Assembly: GCF_000384075.1 (NCBI RefSeq)
Contig: NZ_KB913025.1
Location: forward strand, 4,151,901 to 4,215,900
Direction of reading: 5' to 3'
DNA length: 64,000 bases
Origin: Methylovulum miyakonense HT12
GTDB lineage: Bacteria; Pseudomonadota; Gammaproteobacteria; Methylococcales; Methylomonadaceae
Below are positions 16,488 through 25,451 of this stretch, piece by piece. Both the position numbers and the translations under genes were made by a program. Numbering within the stretch: the stretch's first letter is position 1; each line of letters starts with the position of its first letter. The notes beneath the pieces are model-generated. The model ran no database searches. It was not told where the DNA came from and worked only from the letters and a program-made list of their open reading frames with translations.

Positions 16488-16706
16488 GGGCGCCAAGGCT
16501 TCGGCTTCATTCAGGAACAGGTCACGCTGAGCCGGATTCGCCCGCGCCTCGGACTTGGCCGCGAAGAATCGGCGCAGATAGGCATCCAGCCGCTCTTTCA
16601 GCAAATCACGCTCGACCGTCATCACCCGGAGTTGATTCGCAAGACGTTGCTGCTCGGCCAGCAAGGCTTGGTATTCGCCGGTGGAAAGGGTGATGGTCGT
16701 CGTCAT
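16488..16706 (-). pseudogene. IS66 TnpC transposase, N-terminal fragment
   Basis: About 73 residues remain: the coiled-coil-like N-terminus of TnpC (LAEQQRLANQLRVMTVERDLLKERLDAYLRRFFAAKSEA) ending at NEAEALAPV. From there the reading frame enters foreign sequence CGAAGTATTTTTGTTAC. The zinc-binding and DDE domains are absent. Confidence 0.85.
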
Positions 16707-16737
16707 GGGCCTATTCTACTGGCTTTATGACATCGCT

Positions 16738-17090
16738 TCAGCCCACTTTTGTATAATTTCTCTCCGGATGCGGCCGCATCGCCGCCAAATCAATACCCGC
16801 CAACAGCCAGTGCAACTGCTCCACGGTGAGTTCTACGACCGCAGCGTCCTTCGGCCAGCGAAAACGATCGGCTTCCCCAGCCGCTTGATCATCAGCCAGA
16901 AGCCGGTGCGGTCCCATAGCAGCAGCTTGATCCGATCCCGCCAGCGATTGCTGAAAACGAAGATCGCCGGTGCGAAAGGATCCAATCCCAGGTATTGCTC
17001 GACTAACAGTGCCAAGCCATTGATAGCCTTGCGGCCATCCACCGGTTCTCGATGCAAGTAGACCTTCAATCCAGATTCGAAGCGGAACAT
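16738..17090 (-). pseudogene. IS66 TnpB with a one-base frameshift
   Basis: The first part, LKVYLHREPVDGRKAINGLALLVEQYLGLDPFAPAIFVFSNR...WLMIKRLG, is normal TnpB. The family continuation RFRWPKDAAVVELTVEQLHW is present only in another frame, ending with a stop at 16738. One G appears to be missing from a G run at about 16880 (CTGGGGAAG instead of CTGGGGGAAG). This is either a mutation or a homopolymer sequencing error. Confidence 0.8.
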
Positions 17091-17473
17091 GGCAAGCCGG
17101 CCAAACAGTTTAATAAGGGCGGAAGATCGGTCGGCTCAACACCCTGCAAATCCAGTTTAACGCCATTCGGCAAAACCACACTGAGGGATGACCCCGTCGG
17201 CTCCGGTGCCGCCAGTGACAGAACCGGTGCAAAGGCCGGCCAAGTTGATGGAATGCCGGTTACCGGAGTGACCTTTTCACGATAACGCTCGATCCACTTA
17301 CGCAGCAAGTTGGCATTGATGCCATGTTCCAGCGCTATCCCAGCCACCGATCCCCCGGGCCGCAAACAGGCTTCGACCAACTCCCGTTTCGCTTCCGGGT
17401 CATAGCAGCACCTTCCATCCCGCTTGTGCCCCGCGATCAATGATCGCGACAATGTCGTCTTCTTCTCTGTCAT
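17066..17473 (-). CDS. tnpA: IS66 TnpA accessory protein
   Basis: A 135-residue IS66 OrfA with the helix-turn-helix YDPEAKRELVEACLRPGGSVAGIALEHGINANLLRKWIERYR (about residues 24-65) and the usual C-terminal LPNGVKLDLQGVEP strand region. It overlaps tnpB. Its element is truncated, so it is probably a remnant without function. Confidence 0.85.
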   Translation of the reverse strand: MTEKKTTLSRSLIAGHKRDGRCCYDPEAKRELVEACLRPGGSVAGIALEHGINANLLRKWIERYREKVTPVTGIPSTWPAFAPVLSLAAPEPTGSSLSVVLPNGVKLDLQGVEPTDLPPLLNCLAGLPCSASNLD

Positions 17474-17700
17474 AGGTGTCCACCTTCTTGTACGTGGACA
17501 CCATCATCTCCTCTTTCTTCCAGTTGTTCCAGACGCTGTTAAATGAGCGCTTACGTTGATTTCCCCGATTCCCTGGTAATTTTTGCATGTTGATTAACAG
17601 GCAATAACCGCCAGCAAATTTTTCGCCGCTGAAATCGGACGGATCCCATTTCAGCTTTCGCGAAAAATGTTGGCGCGCTTGTAAAGAAGCAGTCAATCAA

Positions 17701-17755
17701 TTGACAAACAAATGGATTTCCATATAGACTAAACATTATATACTAAAGTATATAA
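17701..17755 (+). promoter_or_regulatory. Candidate promoter and 20 bp palindrome before the binding-protein gene
   Basis: TTGACA at 17701-17706 is followed after 17 bases by TATAGA at 17724-17729, a plausible sigma-70 promoter. Just downstream lies the perfect palindrome TTATATACTAAAGTATATAA (17736-17755), an operator-like element about 90 bp before the first coding start. Its right side, TATAACGAAT, resembles sequences upstream of tpsA. Confidence 0.5.
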
Positions 17756-17847
17756 CGAATAAGGAAGCTACAGCGGGTGGATTAGCGCCGGTTGAGGAAG
17801 GATTCTAGTTGTTCTATTAATTACTTATCTAAATGAGAGGAATTCCG

Positions 17848-18747
17848 ATGTTTATACGTAATGCGAAGCATTTTGCAATAGCGGCAGCAATGGTTGCGCT
17901 GCTTTCGCCCAATGTTCAGGCCACTAGTACGATCACAATTTATGCTTCGCCGACAGTAGGAAGTGTAGCGACCGATTTGGTTTCTGACTTTCTCAGCGTA
18001 ACCGGCGACCTGGGGCTGGGTTATAACGTAAGGTTACAAATCATGTCTGATACCGACGCACAAGCCGCCATTATCGCTGCCGCCGCAACGGGTACCGGCC
18101 CCGATCTATTCCTGTCTAAGTCCACCGCCTCGCCGAACGCTATCATCGCTGACGGCATCTCGCTTGATGGTCAGCTCATCAAATTCGCCAAAGATTCGCT
18201 GGTGCTTTACAGCAGCGCAGAGAAGGTGGCCAATATACAGAGCGTTCTCACTAACGGGACAGTGGATAATGTCAAGCTAGAACTTAGTTCTCTGACAGTA
18301 TCGATCCCAGATCCTGCGCTAAATGACCCTTATGGGCTTTCGGCGCAAAAACTCCTCGGTGGCAGCAAGCCCAGCAGTTGGTATAGCAAGTTAGACAATA
18401 GCGGAGTTCTCGTCAAATCGATCGATTCGGTGAGCGCTTATGGCTCAGTGAGGTATGTCGATAAGGTCGACGGCGGAACCGATTTAGCTTTTACCGGTTT
18501 AAATCAGATTTGTAATGCGCTGGATGGCACGAAACACTTCGAACCGGGCGCCAAACAATGGGTTATTCCTTCGGTGTTGGGACTAGATATTCAACTCGCT
18601 GGGGTTGCACTGGTCAATAGCGCTAATCAGTCTAATCCTGCGCAATACCAAGAATTGACAGACTTTGTCAGCTTTCTTACAGGCACGGCACTCGCAGAAG
18701 GCGCCAAGACAGGAAAAGACACCTTGGCGGAACATTGTTACCACTAA
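17848..18747 (+). CDS. ModA-like periplasmic binding protein, copy 1
   Basis: A 299-residue secreted protein with a clear signal peptide (FIRNAKHFAIAAAMVALLSPNVQAT, cleavage near residue 26) and a type II periplasmic-binding fold of the molybdate-binding (ModA) type: ITIYASPTVGSVATDLVSDF at the N-terminus, then a ligand-loop-like GPDLFLSKSTAS. I chose ATG at 17848, which follows GAGGAATTCCG. There are two cysteines (QICNAL, AEHCYH) in the C-terminal half. No ABC permease or ATPase is nearby; the gene leads a locus with Tps and TonB genes, so it may work as a periplasmic partner of that system. The ligand is unknown. Confidence 0.75.
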   Translation: MFIRNAKHFAIAAAMVALLSPNVQATSTITIYASPTVGSVATDLVSDFLSVTGDLGLGYNVRLQIMSDTDAQAAIIAAAATGTGPDLFLSKSTASPNAIIADGISLDGQLIKFAKDSLVLYSSAEKVANIQSVLTNGTVDNVKLELSSLTVSIPDPALNDPYGLSAQKLLGGSKPSSWYSKLDNSGVLVKSIDSVSAYGSVRYVDKVDGGTDLAFTGLNQICNALDGTKHFEPGAKQWVIPSVLGLDIQLAGVALVNSANQSNPAQYQELTDFVSFLTGTALAEGAKTGKDTLAEHCYH

Positions 18748-18842
18748 AGAAACCCACGGAAATGTCTTTACGAAACGATGGCTGCAAGCCAGTTACAAAT
18801 ATTGGCTTGAGTCTTAAACAAATTCATTAAAAGGTAAATTAT

Positions 18843-19700
18843 ATGATTTTAAAGAAACTTAATATGTGGATCCTGAGCGTTTTGCTGTGCGGAGGATTAG
18901 CCAATCACAGCGCCCACGCCTCGGGTACTATCAATATAGCGGTAGCTGCGAATTTCTATACAACATTAGGTATTATCGTACAAAACTTTCTAAACAGTAA
19001 CCCAGGGAATACTATTAACGTAACACCAGATAGTTCGGGTGTTTTATACAATACCATCGTCGCCAACAACGGCGTGAACACTTATGACATGTTCCTGTCC
19101 GCCGATAAAAAACGCCCAGACGACCTCGTGAGCCTTCATCCAACGCTCGTTGTTTCCGGTACGGAATGGCTGTATGCCGTAGGTGAGTTGGAATTTTGGT
19201 CGCCGTCGATTAACGTCAGTGCCGGAGTAGTCTATCCATTAACGCAAAATCTCGTGCTGGCCAACCCTTCCACAGCACCCTATGGCACTGCCGCAGCCAC
19301 CGTATTGAATACGATATCCGGCGGCGTTATCGCTTATCCGCCTCTTGCCGGAACCACCTATCCGAACGGGGCGGCTTTTGTCAACGTCAGGGCGAATATT
19401 TCGTTAACCAAATCGGCTATTACGAGTACAGGATCTATCAAAGAAGGGTTTATTCATCAGTCCTCCATTTGTACGCAATCCGGCTCGACGAAGACGTTCA
19501 CCGGCTCCCATCATACTTATGCCTGGAATGATCCGACTTATCCCCATGCAAAAATTGCGCAATATGGAATTCAGTTAGTTAACAGCGCCAGACCTTCCGG
19601 CAGTGGATCCGATACGTTGTTGACTAATTTTCGTAATTACCTGGGCACTACTTCTGCTCAAAATGTTATTAAGGGTTATTGCTACGCAACGACTTTATAA
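18843..19700 (+). CDS. ModA-like periplasmic binding protein, copy 2
   Basis: A 285-residue secreted protein with the signal peptide MILKKLNMWILSVLLCGGLANHSAHAS and the ModA-type start INIAVAANFYTTLGIIVQNF. The segments ITVTP-like NVTPDSSGVLYNTI, YDMFLSADKKRPDDL and NLVLANPSTAPYGTAA match the family pattern, with the family residues AANF and NPxxAPYG visible. It is only distantly similar to copy 1. It also carries two cysteines (SSICTQ, KGYCYA). Like copy 1 it lacks a transporter, which argues against simple molybdate uptake. Confidence 0.8.
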   Translation: MILKKLNMWILSVLLCGGLANHSAHASGTINIAVAANFYTTLGIIVQNFLNSNPGNTINVTPDSSGVLYNTIVANNGVNTYDMFLSADKKRPDDLVSLHPTLVVSGTEWLYAVGELEFWSPSINVSAGVVYPLTQNLVLANPSTAPYGTAAATVLNTISGGVIAYPPLAGTTYPNGAAFVNVRANISLTKSAITSTGSIKEGFIHQSSICTQSGSTKTFTGSHHTYAWNDPTYPHAKIAQYGIQLVNSARPSGSGSDTLLTNFRNYLGTTSAQNVIKGYCYATTL

Positions 19701-19761
19701 CTTGAAACGTTACCGTCGGTGCGACCCGATGGTAACTTCAAACAGTTTCGAGAAAGAAACA

Positions 19762-19789
19762 AACGCCGTCGGCGCGAGCTGGCGGCGTT
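19762..19789 (+). terminator. Hairpin after the second binding-protein gene
   Basis: AACGCCG (19762-19768) and CGGCGTT (19783-19789) can form a 7 bp stem about 60 bp after the stop at 19700; AGTCGGTTTT follows. The T-run is short, so termination strength is uncertain. Confidence 0.4.
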
Positions 19790-19932
19790 AGTCGGTTTTC
19801 CCAGTAAACGCCGTTAGCTTCCTTACCTTAAGGTGTCCCCAAGTACTTATAGCCAACTGTATTTTCCGAATCAGGATATTGCTGTTAGGCAACTTTTGTT
19901 GATTTGACAACAAAATATACAACAATTGCGTT

Positions 19933-20139
19933 GCATTATAGGTATTACTATATAACGATTACCTTACGATAGCCCTGGAAAAAGTCGGCGATGTGAGAGA
20001 TACATGTAAGCTGGCTTTGGATAGACCTGCAATTGACCGACTTCCGGTTATAGTGCTGCTGGTTATCACTACGGCTTATTAGACTGGCAAGCAAATTGCG
20101 TTGTTAATATTTCAACCTATGTACTAATAGTTATAACGA
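19933..20139 (+). promoter_or_regulatory. TATAACGA motifs in the leader of tpsA
   Basis: The 455 bp gap before tpsA holds no gene. It contains CATTATAGGTATTACTATAT followed by AACGA (19934-19957) and TACTAATAGTTATAACGA (20122-20139). Both resemble the palindrome region upstream of the first binding-protein gene (TACTAAAGTATATAACGA, 17741-17758). The repeated ACTA-n-TATAACGA core suggests a common regulator, but the motif is AT-rich and the evidence is only positional. Confidence 0.35.
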
Positions 20140-20155
20140 AGAGTGGGTAATTAAA

Positions 20156-23100
20156 ATGGTTATAATTCAGCACATCCGCGAACTGTTTCCGCGCCACAAG
20201 CTTGTCCTAGCCCTTTCGGCCGGGCTTGGGATCAGCCCCATAACGACGCTTGCCTCACCCACGGGCGCTATAGTCGTCAGCGGTAGCGCACAGATCGGTC
20301 AGACGGGGGCGGTGACCGACATCAACCAGCACACGGACAAGGCGGAGATTGACTGGCAGGGCTTTTCAATAAGCGGAGGGGAAACGGTCAACTTTCATCA
20401 GCCCGGTTCCTCCTCAATCACCCTCAACCGCGTATTGGGCAATGAACGTAGCGTGATCGACGGAGCGCTCAACGCCAATGGTCAGATCTTTCTCATCAAT
20501 TCCAGCGGCGTCCTGTTCACCAAAGGCAGCAGCGTCAATGCCGCCGGGTTGGTGGCAAGCACGCTGGTTATCCGTAGCACCGACTTCAAGGCTGGCCGCT
20601 ACATTTTTCAGGACACTGGTGGCAGCGGATCGGTGATTAACATGGGCACCCTCAGCGCGACCGACGGCGGCTACGTGGCGTTGATTGGCGAAGCGGCCCT
20701 GAACCAAGGCGTCATTATTGCCAGCCGTGGTACGGTGGCGCTGGGCGCGGGCGAGAAGATCACCCTCAATTTCAACGGTGACTCGCTGCTGAATGTAAGC
20801 TTAGACCAAGGCGCACTCAATGCGCTGGTGGAGAACAGAAAGGCTATCTACGCCGATGGCGGCAAGGTGCTCCTTACCGCCCGCGCCGCCGACGAACTGC
20901 TGGCCAGCCAAGTAAACAACAGCGGGCTGGTGGAGGCGCACACACTGGGCGACCTCAAGGGCGAGATCGTCGTCCATGCCTATGGCGGCAGTGCCCATAT
21001 CGACGGCACACTGGACGCTTCAGCGCCGGAGGACGGCGACGGCGGCTTCATCGAGACCAGCGGCGACCAGGTTAAGGTCGCCGACAGCGCGCGCATCACC
21101 ACCCAGGCGGCGGCCGGTCGGATCGGTCACTGGCTCATCGACCCGGACGGTTTCACCATCGCCGCGGCTGGTGGCGACATGACCGGCCAAGCGGTCAGCA
21201 ACGCGCTCTCTAGCAATAACCTGACCTTAACCTCAACCCAGGGCAGCGGCAATAGCGGCGACCTCAACGTCAATGATTTGGTGAATTGGTCTAGCAACAC
21301 TATTCTGGGCTTGATCGCCACCCGTAGCGTCAACATCAATGCGCCGATCACCGGTGCGAACGGCGGTCTCGCCCTGAGCGCCGGAGCGGATGTCAATTTC
21401 AACGCGCCGTCATCGGCGAACGTCGCTAGCTTGACCGCGACCGCCGGCGGCGACATCAATTTTAATGCACCGCACACCTGGACGGCGCCTGGCGCTTGGC
21501 GCTTCGCCGGCAATAACATCAACGTTAACGATGCCGTAAGTTGGGCCGACGGTCGGGTGACTTTCAATGCGGCCAAGCTCATCAACCTCAATGCGGTGAT
21601 GACGGTAAGCAACCATGCCGAACTGGTGGCGACTTATAACACGGCTAAAGATACCAGCAAAGACGCCAACGGCGTTCCGACACCGACTTACGGCGCACCC
21701 TTGGGGGGCTTCAACCCGCTATTTGACGATACCAAACAGGAATTCGTGGGTCGGCTCGATTTCGTCAACAACCAGGCCGAAAGCCCTTTGACCATCAACG
21801 GCAATCGGTACACCCTGATCACCAGCATCGGCGGGTCGGGGGCGCATGACTTAAGTGTGATCGATGCGAATACTGCTCCGGAATTTGGGAGCATCGGCTA
21901 TTACGCACTGGCCGCTGACCTGACAGCACCTTCAACAGCCTTTGCTAAATGGCCGATCCATTGGCTGGGTGGCTACGACTCAAACGCGGGGTGGATAACG
22001 GCTGGATTGGAAGGGTTGGGCCACGCCATCAGAAACCTGACCATCAACGACCAGAGCGGAGCCAATTATGGCACCGCCTTGATCGGAGAAGTTTTCCAGG
22101 GCAGTTTCGTCAGCAACCTCAACCTGGTCAATATCAATGTGACGGGGTCGTTCAGCTATGTCGGTACGTTGGTCGGGCGAAACCACGGTTTTGTCGGCAA
22201 TAGCTATGCGCGCGGTACGGTAAGCGCCAGCGCGATCACCGACAACTTCGGAAGCCTGCACGCGCTGGTTGATGTCGGCGGCTTCATCGGGTATAGCGAT
22301 GGGACTATTTACCGCTCCGGGGCGGATGTGGCGGTAACGACCAAGGATGTTTTGACCGTCGGCGGCTTCGTCGGCTTGAATTACTCGTCTGGCAATCTTA
22401 CCGACGAATCCGGCAATCCATTTCCCTTCGGCGTCATTCTCGACTCCTACGCCAGAGGCGCGCTGAACCTGACATTCACCAATTATAACGCCACAGTTGA
22501 TCCTAGCTCCGATATCGGCTTCGGCGGCTTCGTTGGCACCAACTACTCTCTGATCAGCGGCTCCTCCTCCAGCGGATCGGTTACTGTCGTGGCGCAAACC
22601 CCCGAAGGTTATCCCATCGCTCTCGGCAACATTGGCGGATTCGCCGGTGTAAATACTTCAGGGTTTTTCAATGCCAACGCCGTCATCAGCAACTCGACCT
22701 CGTCTTCATCCGTAACCGGCACGGTGATCGGCGGCCCGGATCAGGGAGGTTTCGGCCTTATCGGCGGTTTTGTAGGGAAGAATTACGCTGCCCAGATCAA
22801 TAATTCGTCCGCGTTCGGGCGGGTTAATGCGGATAACGCATATGATGTCGGTGGTTTCGCCGGCAATAACACAAACGGCGTTTTGACCGGAAATACCTTC
22901 AATTCGGCGACCACCGGCCAGAATTTCGGCATTGGTGACATTGGTAATTTAACCCCTTCAAACGAGGGTACTGCAAACACCACTGACCAGAACCCGTCTC
23001 CCAACCAAGGGCGGCAGCCGTCGTCACAGGCGCAGAACGCAAGCGATGCGCGCACCCAGGCGCAAGCCTTGAACAACCAGGCCACCGCACAGCGAATCGA

Positions 23101-23437
23101 TGCAGCGGCGCAGGAACAGGCGGCCGCGCAAGCGGCTGCCCAAGCCGCCCAGCAGGAGGCTGAGCAAGCGGCTACCCAAGCTGCCCAGCAAGCCGATGCC
23201 GCCCGGACTGCATCGCAGTTGGGGTCGACACGGACAGCGGAGGTTCAACGGTACGCTGGCCCCGATGCCCTAGCTAACGCCAATATCTCGTCCGCAGCGA
23301 CCCCCCCAGCCCCCATTGACAACAATATTGTTCAAATCGAGCCAGCCAGCTATTCCGCGCATGTGCGGAGTATTGAGGTTGATGGCGTAACTTATGACTT
23401 GGACGAAGAGGATGAAAAAGAGGACAAAAGCAAATAA
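20156..23437 (+). CDS. TpsA-type secreted exoprotein (filamentous haemagglutinin-like)
   Basis: A 1093-residue two-partner-secretion exoprotein. A signal peptide ends near LAS-PTG (about residue 34). The TPS secretion domain follows, with GQTGAVTDINQHTDKAEIDWQGFSI, NFHQPGSSSITLNRVLG, and NANGQIFLINSSGVLF (about 35-260). Residues about 620-930 contain repeated GLUG-like units such as VGGFVGLNYSSGNL and IGGFVGKNYAAQINNS. A low-complexity Ala/Gln/Glu-rich tail (about 965-1030) and an acidic end DEEDEKEDKSK complete it. It is probably exported across the outer membrane by the TpsB encoded 108 bp downstream, either to adhere or to bind a ligand. Confidence 0.9.
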   Translation: MVIIQHIRELFPRHKLVLALSAGLGISPITTLASPTGAIVVSGSAQIGQTGAVTDINQHTDKAEIDWQGFSISGGETVNFHQPGSSSITLNRVLGNERSVIDGALNANGQIFLINSSGVLFTKGSSVNAAGLVASTLVIRSTDFKAGRYIFQDTGGSGSVINMGTLSATDGGYVALIGEAALNQGVIIASRGTVALGAGEKITLNFNGDSLLNVSLDQGALNALVENRKAIYADGGKVLLTARAADELLASQVNNSGLVEAHTLGDLKGEIVVHAYGGSAHIDGTLDASAPEDGDGGFIETSGDQVKVADSARITTQAAAGRIGHWLIDPDGFTIAAAGGDMTGQAVSNALSSNNLTLTSTQGSGNSGDLNVNDLVNWSSNTILGLIATRSVNINAPITGANGGLALSAGADVNFNAPSSANVASLTATAGGDINFNAPHTWTAPGAWRFAGNNINVNDAVSWADGRVTFNAAKLINLNAVMTVSNHAELVATYNTAKDTSKDANGVPTPTYGAPLGGFNPLFDDTKQEFVGRLDFVNNQAESPLTINGNRYTLITSIGGSGAHDLSVIDANTAPEFGSIGYYALAADLTAPSTAFAKWPIHWLGGYDSNAGWITAGLEGLGHAIRNLTINDQSGANYGTALIGEVFQGSFVSNLNLVNINVTGSFSYVGTLVGRNHGFVGNSYARGTVSASAITDNFGSLHALVDVGGFIGYSDGTIYRSGADVAVTTKDVLTVGGFVGLNYSSGNLTDESGNPFPFGVILDSYARGALNLTFTNYNATVDPSSDIGFGGFVGTNYSLISGSSSSGSVTVVAQTPEGYPIALGNIGGFAGVNTSGFFNANAVISNSTSSSSVTGTVIGGPDQGGFGLIGGFVGKNYAAQINNSSAFGRVNADNAYDVGGFAGNNTNGVLTGNTFNSATTGQNFGIGDIGNLTPSNEGTANTTDQNPSPNQGRQPSSQAQNASDARTQAQALNNQATAQRIDAAAQEQAAAQAAAQAAQQEAEQAATQAAQQADAARTASQLGSTRTAEVQRYAGPDALANANISSAATPPAPIDNNIVQIEPASYSAHVRSIEVDGVTYDLDEEDEKEDKSK

Positions 23438-23545
23438 TTCAACATGAGAATAGGGCAATCCTTGTGTTGCGCGGTGAAAGATGCCCCGAAAAGCCGCGTG
23501 TATTTAATTAAAAGACCATGAAGCAACTGTCAAGAGGGATTTGCA

Positions 23546-25357
23546 ATGAAATCGGTATCAAAAACGATAGTGATGCATTGTTCCGCTTGCCGATCTTTTT
23601 TCCAGCCCTTATTTATCAAAATTAACCTAATGAACCGAGACCTTCACTCTGCCACCCCAAAGTGCCGGCTATTGACCCTTTTCGTGCTGGTTACGGGCTT
23701 AACCGACTCCGTTGCAGCATTAGCCGCCCCGCCCGCGATTCCCAACTATGGCGCTGGCGAGGCGGTCAAAGAAGCGCAACCATTAAGCCGCCCAGAACCA
23801 CGCGAGGCGCCTGAGCCGGAAATTATTGAGCAGGAAACGCGTCCGCTGATACTGCCCAAAGGTGAAACACTGATGGTGAATGAGTTCCGACTGGAAGGCG
23901 CAGAGTTCATTCCCGAAACCGAGTTGCAAGCCGAGCTAGCCCCTTACAAGAGACGTGCGCTTAGCATGGTCCAGATTCAGGAAGCCGCCGCCAAGCTCAC
24001 TGCGCTTTACCGCAGTCGAGGCTACTTGGTGGCGCGGGCTTATGTGCCGAAGCAGGATGCCAGGTCGGGGGTGCTGACCATCCGTATCATTGTCGGAAAA
24101 TTTGGCAAGTTCACCCTCGATAACCAGTCGCTGGTTAATGACGGCTTGCTGCTCGGCAACTTCGCTTCGTTGCAAGGAAATAATGCGGTGTCGCGGGCCG
24201 ACCTCGAGCGCGCCATGCTGCTCGTCGACGACATGCCCGGCGCCGCCCTGCCTAAGCTCACGATCACTAGAGGCAAGACGTTCGGCACCTCCGATTTCGG
24301 CGTCGGTGTTCCCAAAGATAAGCGGGTGCAGGGCTATCTGCAAGGCGACAACTTAGGGTCTCGCTTCACCGGCGAGTATCGTTTGAGCGGCGGTGTATCG
24401 TTGAATTCACCGTTAGGTTTCGCCGATCAGCTCAATGTCCGCGGGCTGGTTAGCGACGGCACGGGCCTGGTCAACGGCAGCGGATCATATAACTTTCCGT
24501 TGATGGACAACGGCCTCCGGGAGGAAATTTCGGCGGCGGTGACAACCTACGAGCTGGGATCCATTTATGACAATCTCGACGCGACCGGGGATGCCTTTTT
24601 CTTTACGTCATCGCTGAGCTATCCGCTGCTGCGCAGCCGCGTCGAAAGCCTCTACATGTCATTCGGGCTGGCGAAAAAGTTGCTGCACGACAAAGTCGGC
24701 CTTTCGGGAATCGTCACGTCCAGAGAGGCGGAAACCGGCACCTTAAGCTTACGCCATGAACGCTGGGGTTCTGTATTCGGGAGAGGGAGTTACAGCAATG
24801 TGATAGCGGCTTTCACCTTCGGTAATCTCGACTACAACGACCCTAAGCAAGAAGCATTCAACAAGGCCGGGGTTAATACTGCCGGGGATTACGCACGGCT
24901 TAATCTCGATTTTTCCGGTATGGTCTCGTTGACCCCGCTATGGAGTCTGAATGCCACGGTCAGTCTACAGAAAGCGTTGTTGGACAAGAATCTCGATCCC
25001 ATCGAGCAAATGTACCTGACCTGCAGCAGTTGCAATGGCGTGAAGGTCTTCCGCGAGACGATTAGCAGCGACAACGGCTTTATGGTGGGAACAGAGCTAC
25101 GCTACAGCCTGCCGATGTGGAGAGGCCTTAAGCATTCGACCGGAGTGTTCGCCGACACCGGCGGTGTTTATGTAGAGAATGTCGGTTTTACCCAGGTGAG
25201 CGATATCCAGTTGTCCGACATCGGGGTCGGTTACTATGCGGGCTGGGGGCCTTTCAATTCACTGGTGCAGTTCGCGCGCAGCATTGGACCGATCCCGGTC
25301 GCCCTGGCAAATCAAGACGATTACCGCATCCGGGCCCAGGTTGGCCTGACTTTCTGA
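23546..25357 (+). CDS. TpsB outer-membrane transporter (ShlB/FhaC family)
   Basis: A 603-residue Omp85-superfamily transporter for two-partner secretion. A POTRA-like domain starts at LMVNEFRLEGAEFIPETEL (about residue 110) and continues through LTALYRSRGYLVARAYVPKQDARSGVLTIRIIVGKFG. The C-terminal beta-barrel runs from about 265 to the final aromatic residue (LTF), as outer-membrane proteins require. The start at 23546 follows GAGGGA; an internal ATG at 23630 would give a shorter signal peptide (RLLTLFVLVTGLTDSVAALAA). It presumably exports the adjacent TpsA protein. Confidence 0.92.
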   Translation: MKSVSKTIVMHCSACRSFFQPLFIKINLMNRDLHSATPKCRLLTLFVLVTGLTDSVAALAAPPAIPNYGAGEAVKEAQPLSRPEPREAPEPEIIEQETRPLILPKGETLMVNEFRLEGAEFIPETELQAELAPYKRRALSMVQIQEAAAKLTALYRSRGYLVARAYVPKQDARSGVLTIRIIVGKFGKFTLDNQSLVNDGLLLGNFASLQGNNAVSRADLERAMLLVDDMPGAALPKLTITRGKTFGTSDFGVGVPKDKRVQGYLQGDNLGSRFTGEYRLSGGVSLNSPLGFADQLNVRGLVSDGTGLVNGSGSYNFPLMDNGLREEISAAVTTYELGSIYDNLDATGDAFFFTSSLSYPLLRSRVESLYMSFGLAKKLLHDKVGLSGIVTSREAETGTLSLRHERWGSVFGRGSYSNVIAAFTFGNLDYNDPKQEAFNKAGVNTAGDYARLNLDFSGMVSLTPLWSLNATVSLQKALLDKNLDPIEQMYLTCSSCNGVKVFRETISSDNGFMVGTELRYSLPMWRGLKHSTGVFADTGGVYVENVGFTQVSDIQLSDIGVGYYAGWGPFNSLVQFARSIGPIPVALANQDDYRIRAQVGLTF

Positions 25358-25451
25358 ATTCTTAAAGAAGGCGTCGAGACCGGCAAATACAAGGCCTGAT
25401 TTTGAACCCAAAACGACAACTAACACACCGCAGGCAAGAACAGGGAATGAA

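Larger units (their letters stand above)
16488..17554 (-). mobile_element. Truncated IS66-family element
   Basis: The order tnpA-tnpB-tnpC on the minus strand and the end GTAAGCGCTCATTTAACAGC (read leftward from 17554) are typical of IS66. The element is cut in tnpC at about 16487 by the decayed Tn7-like element, so most of tnpC and the other end are missing. Confidence 0.85.
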
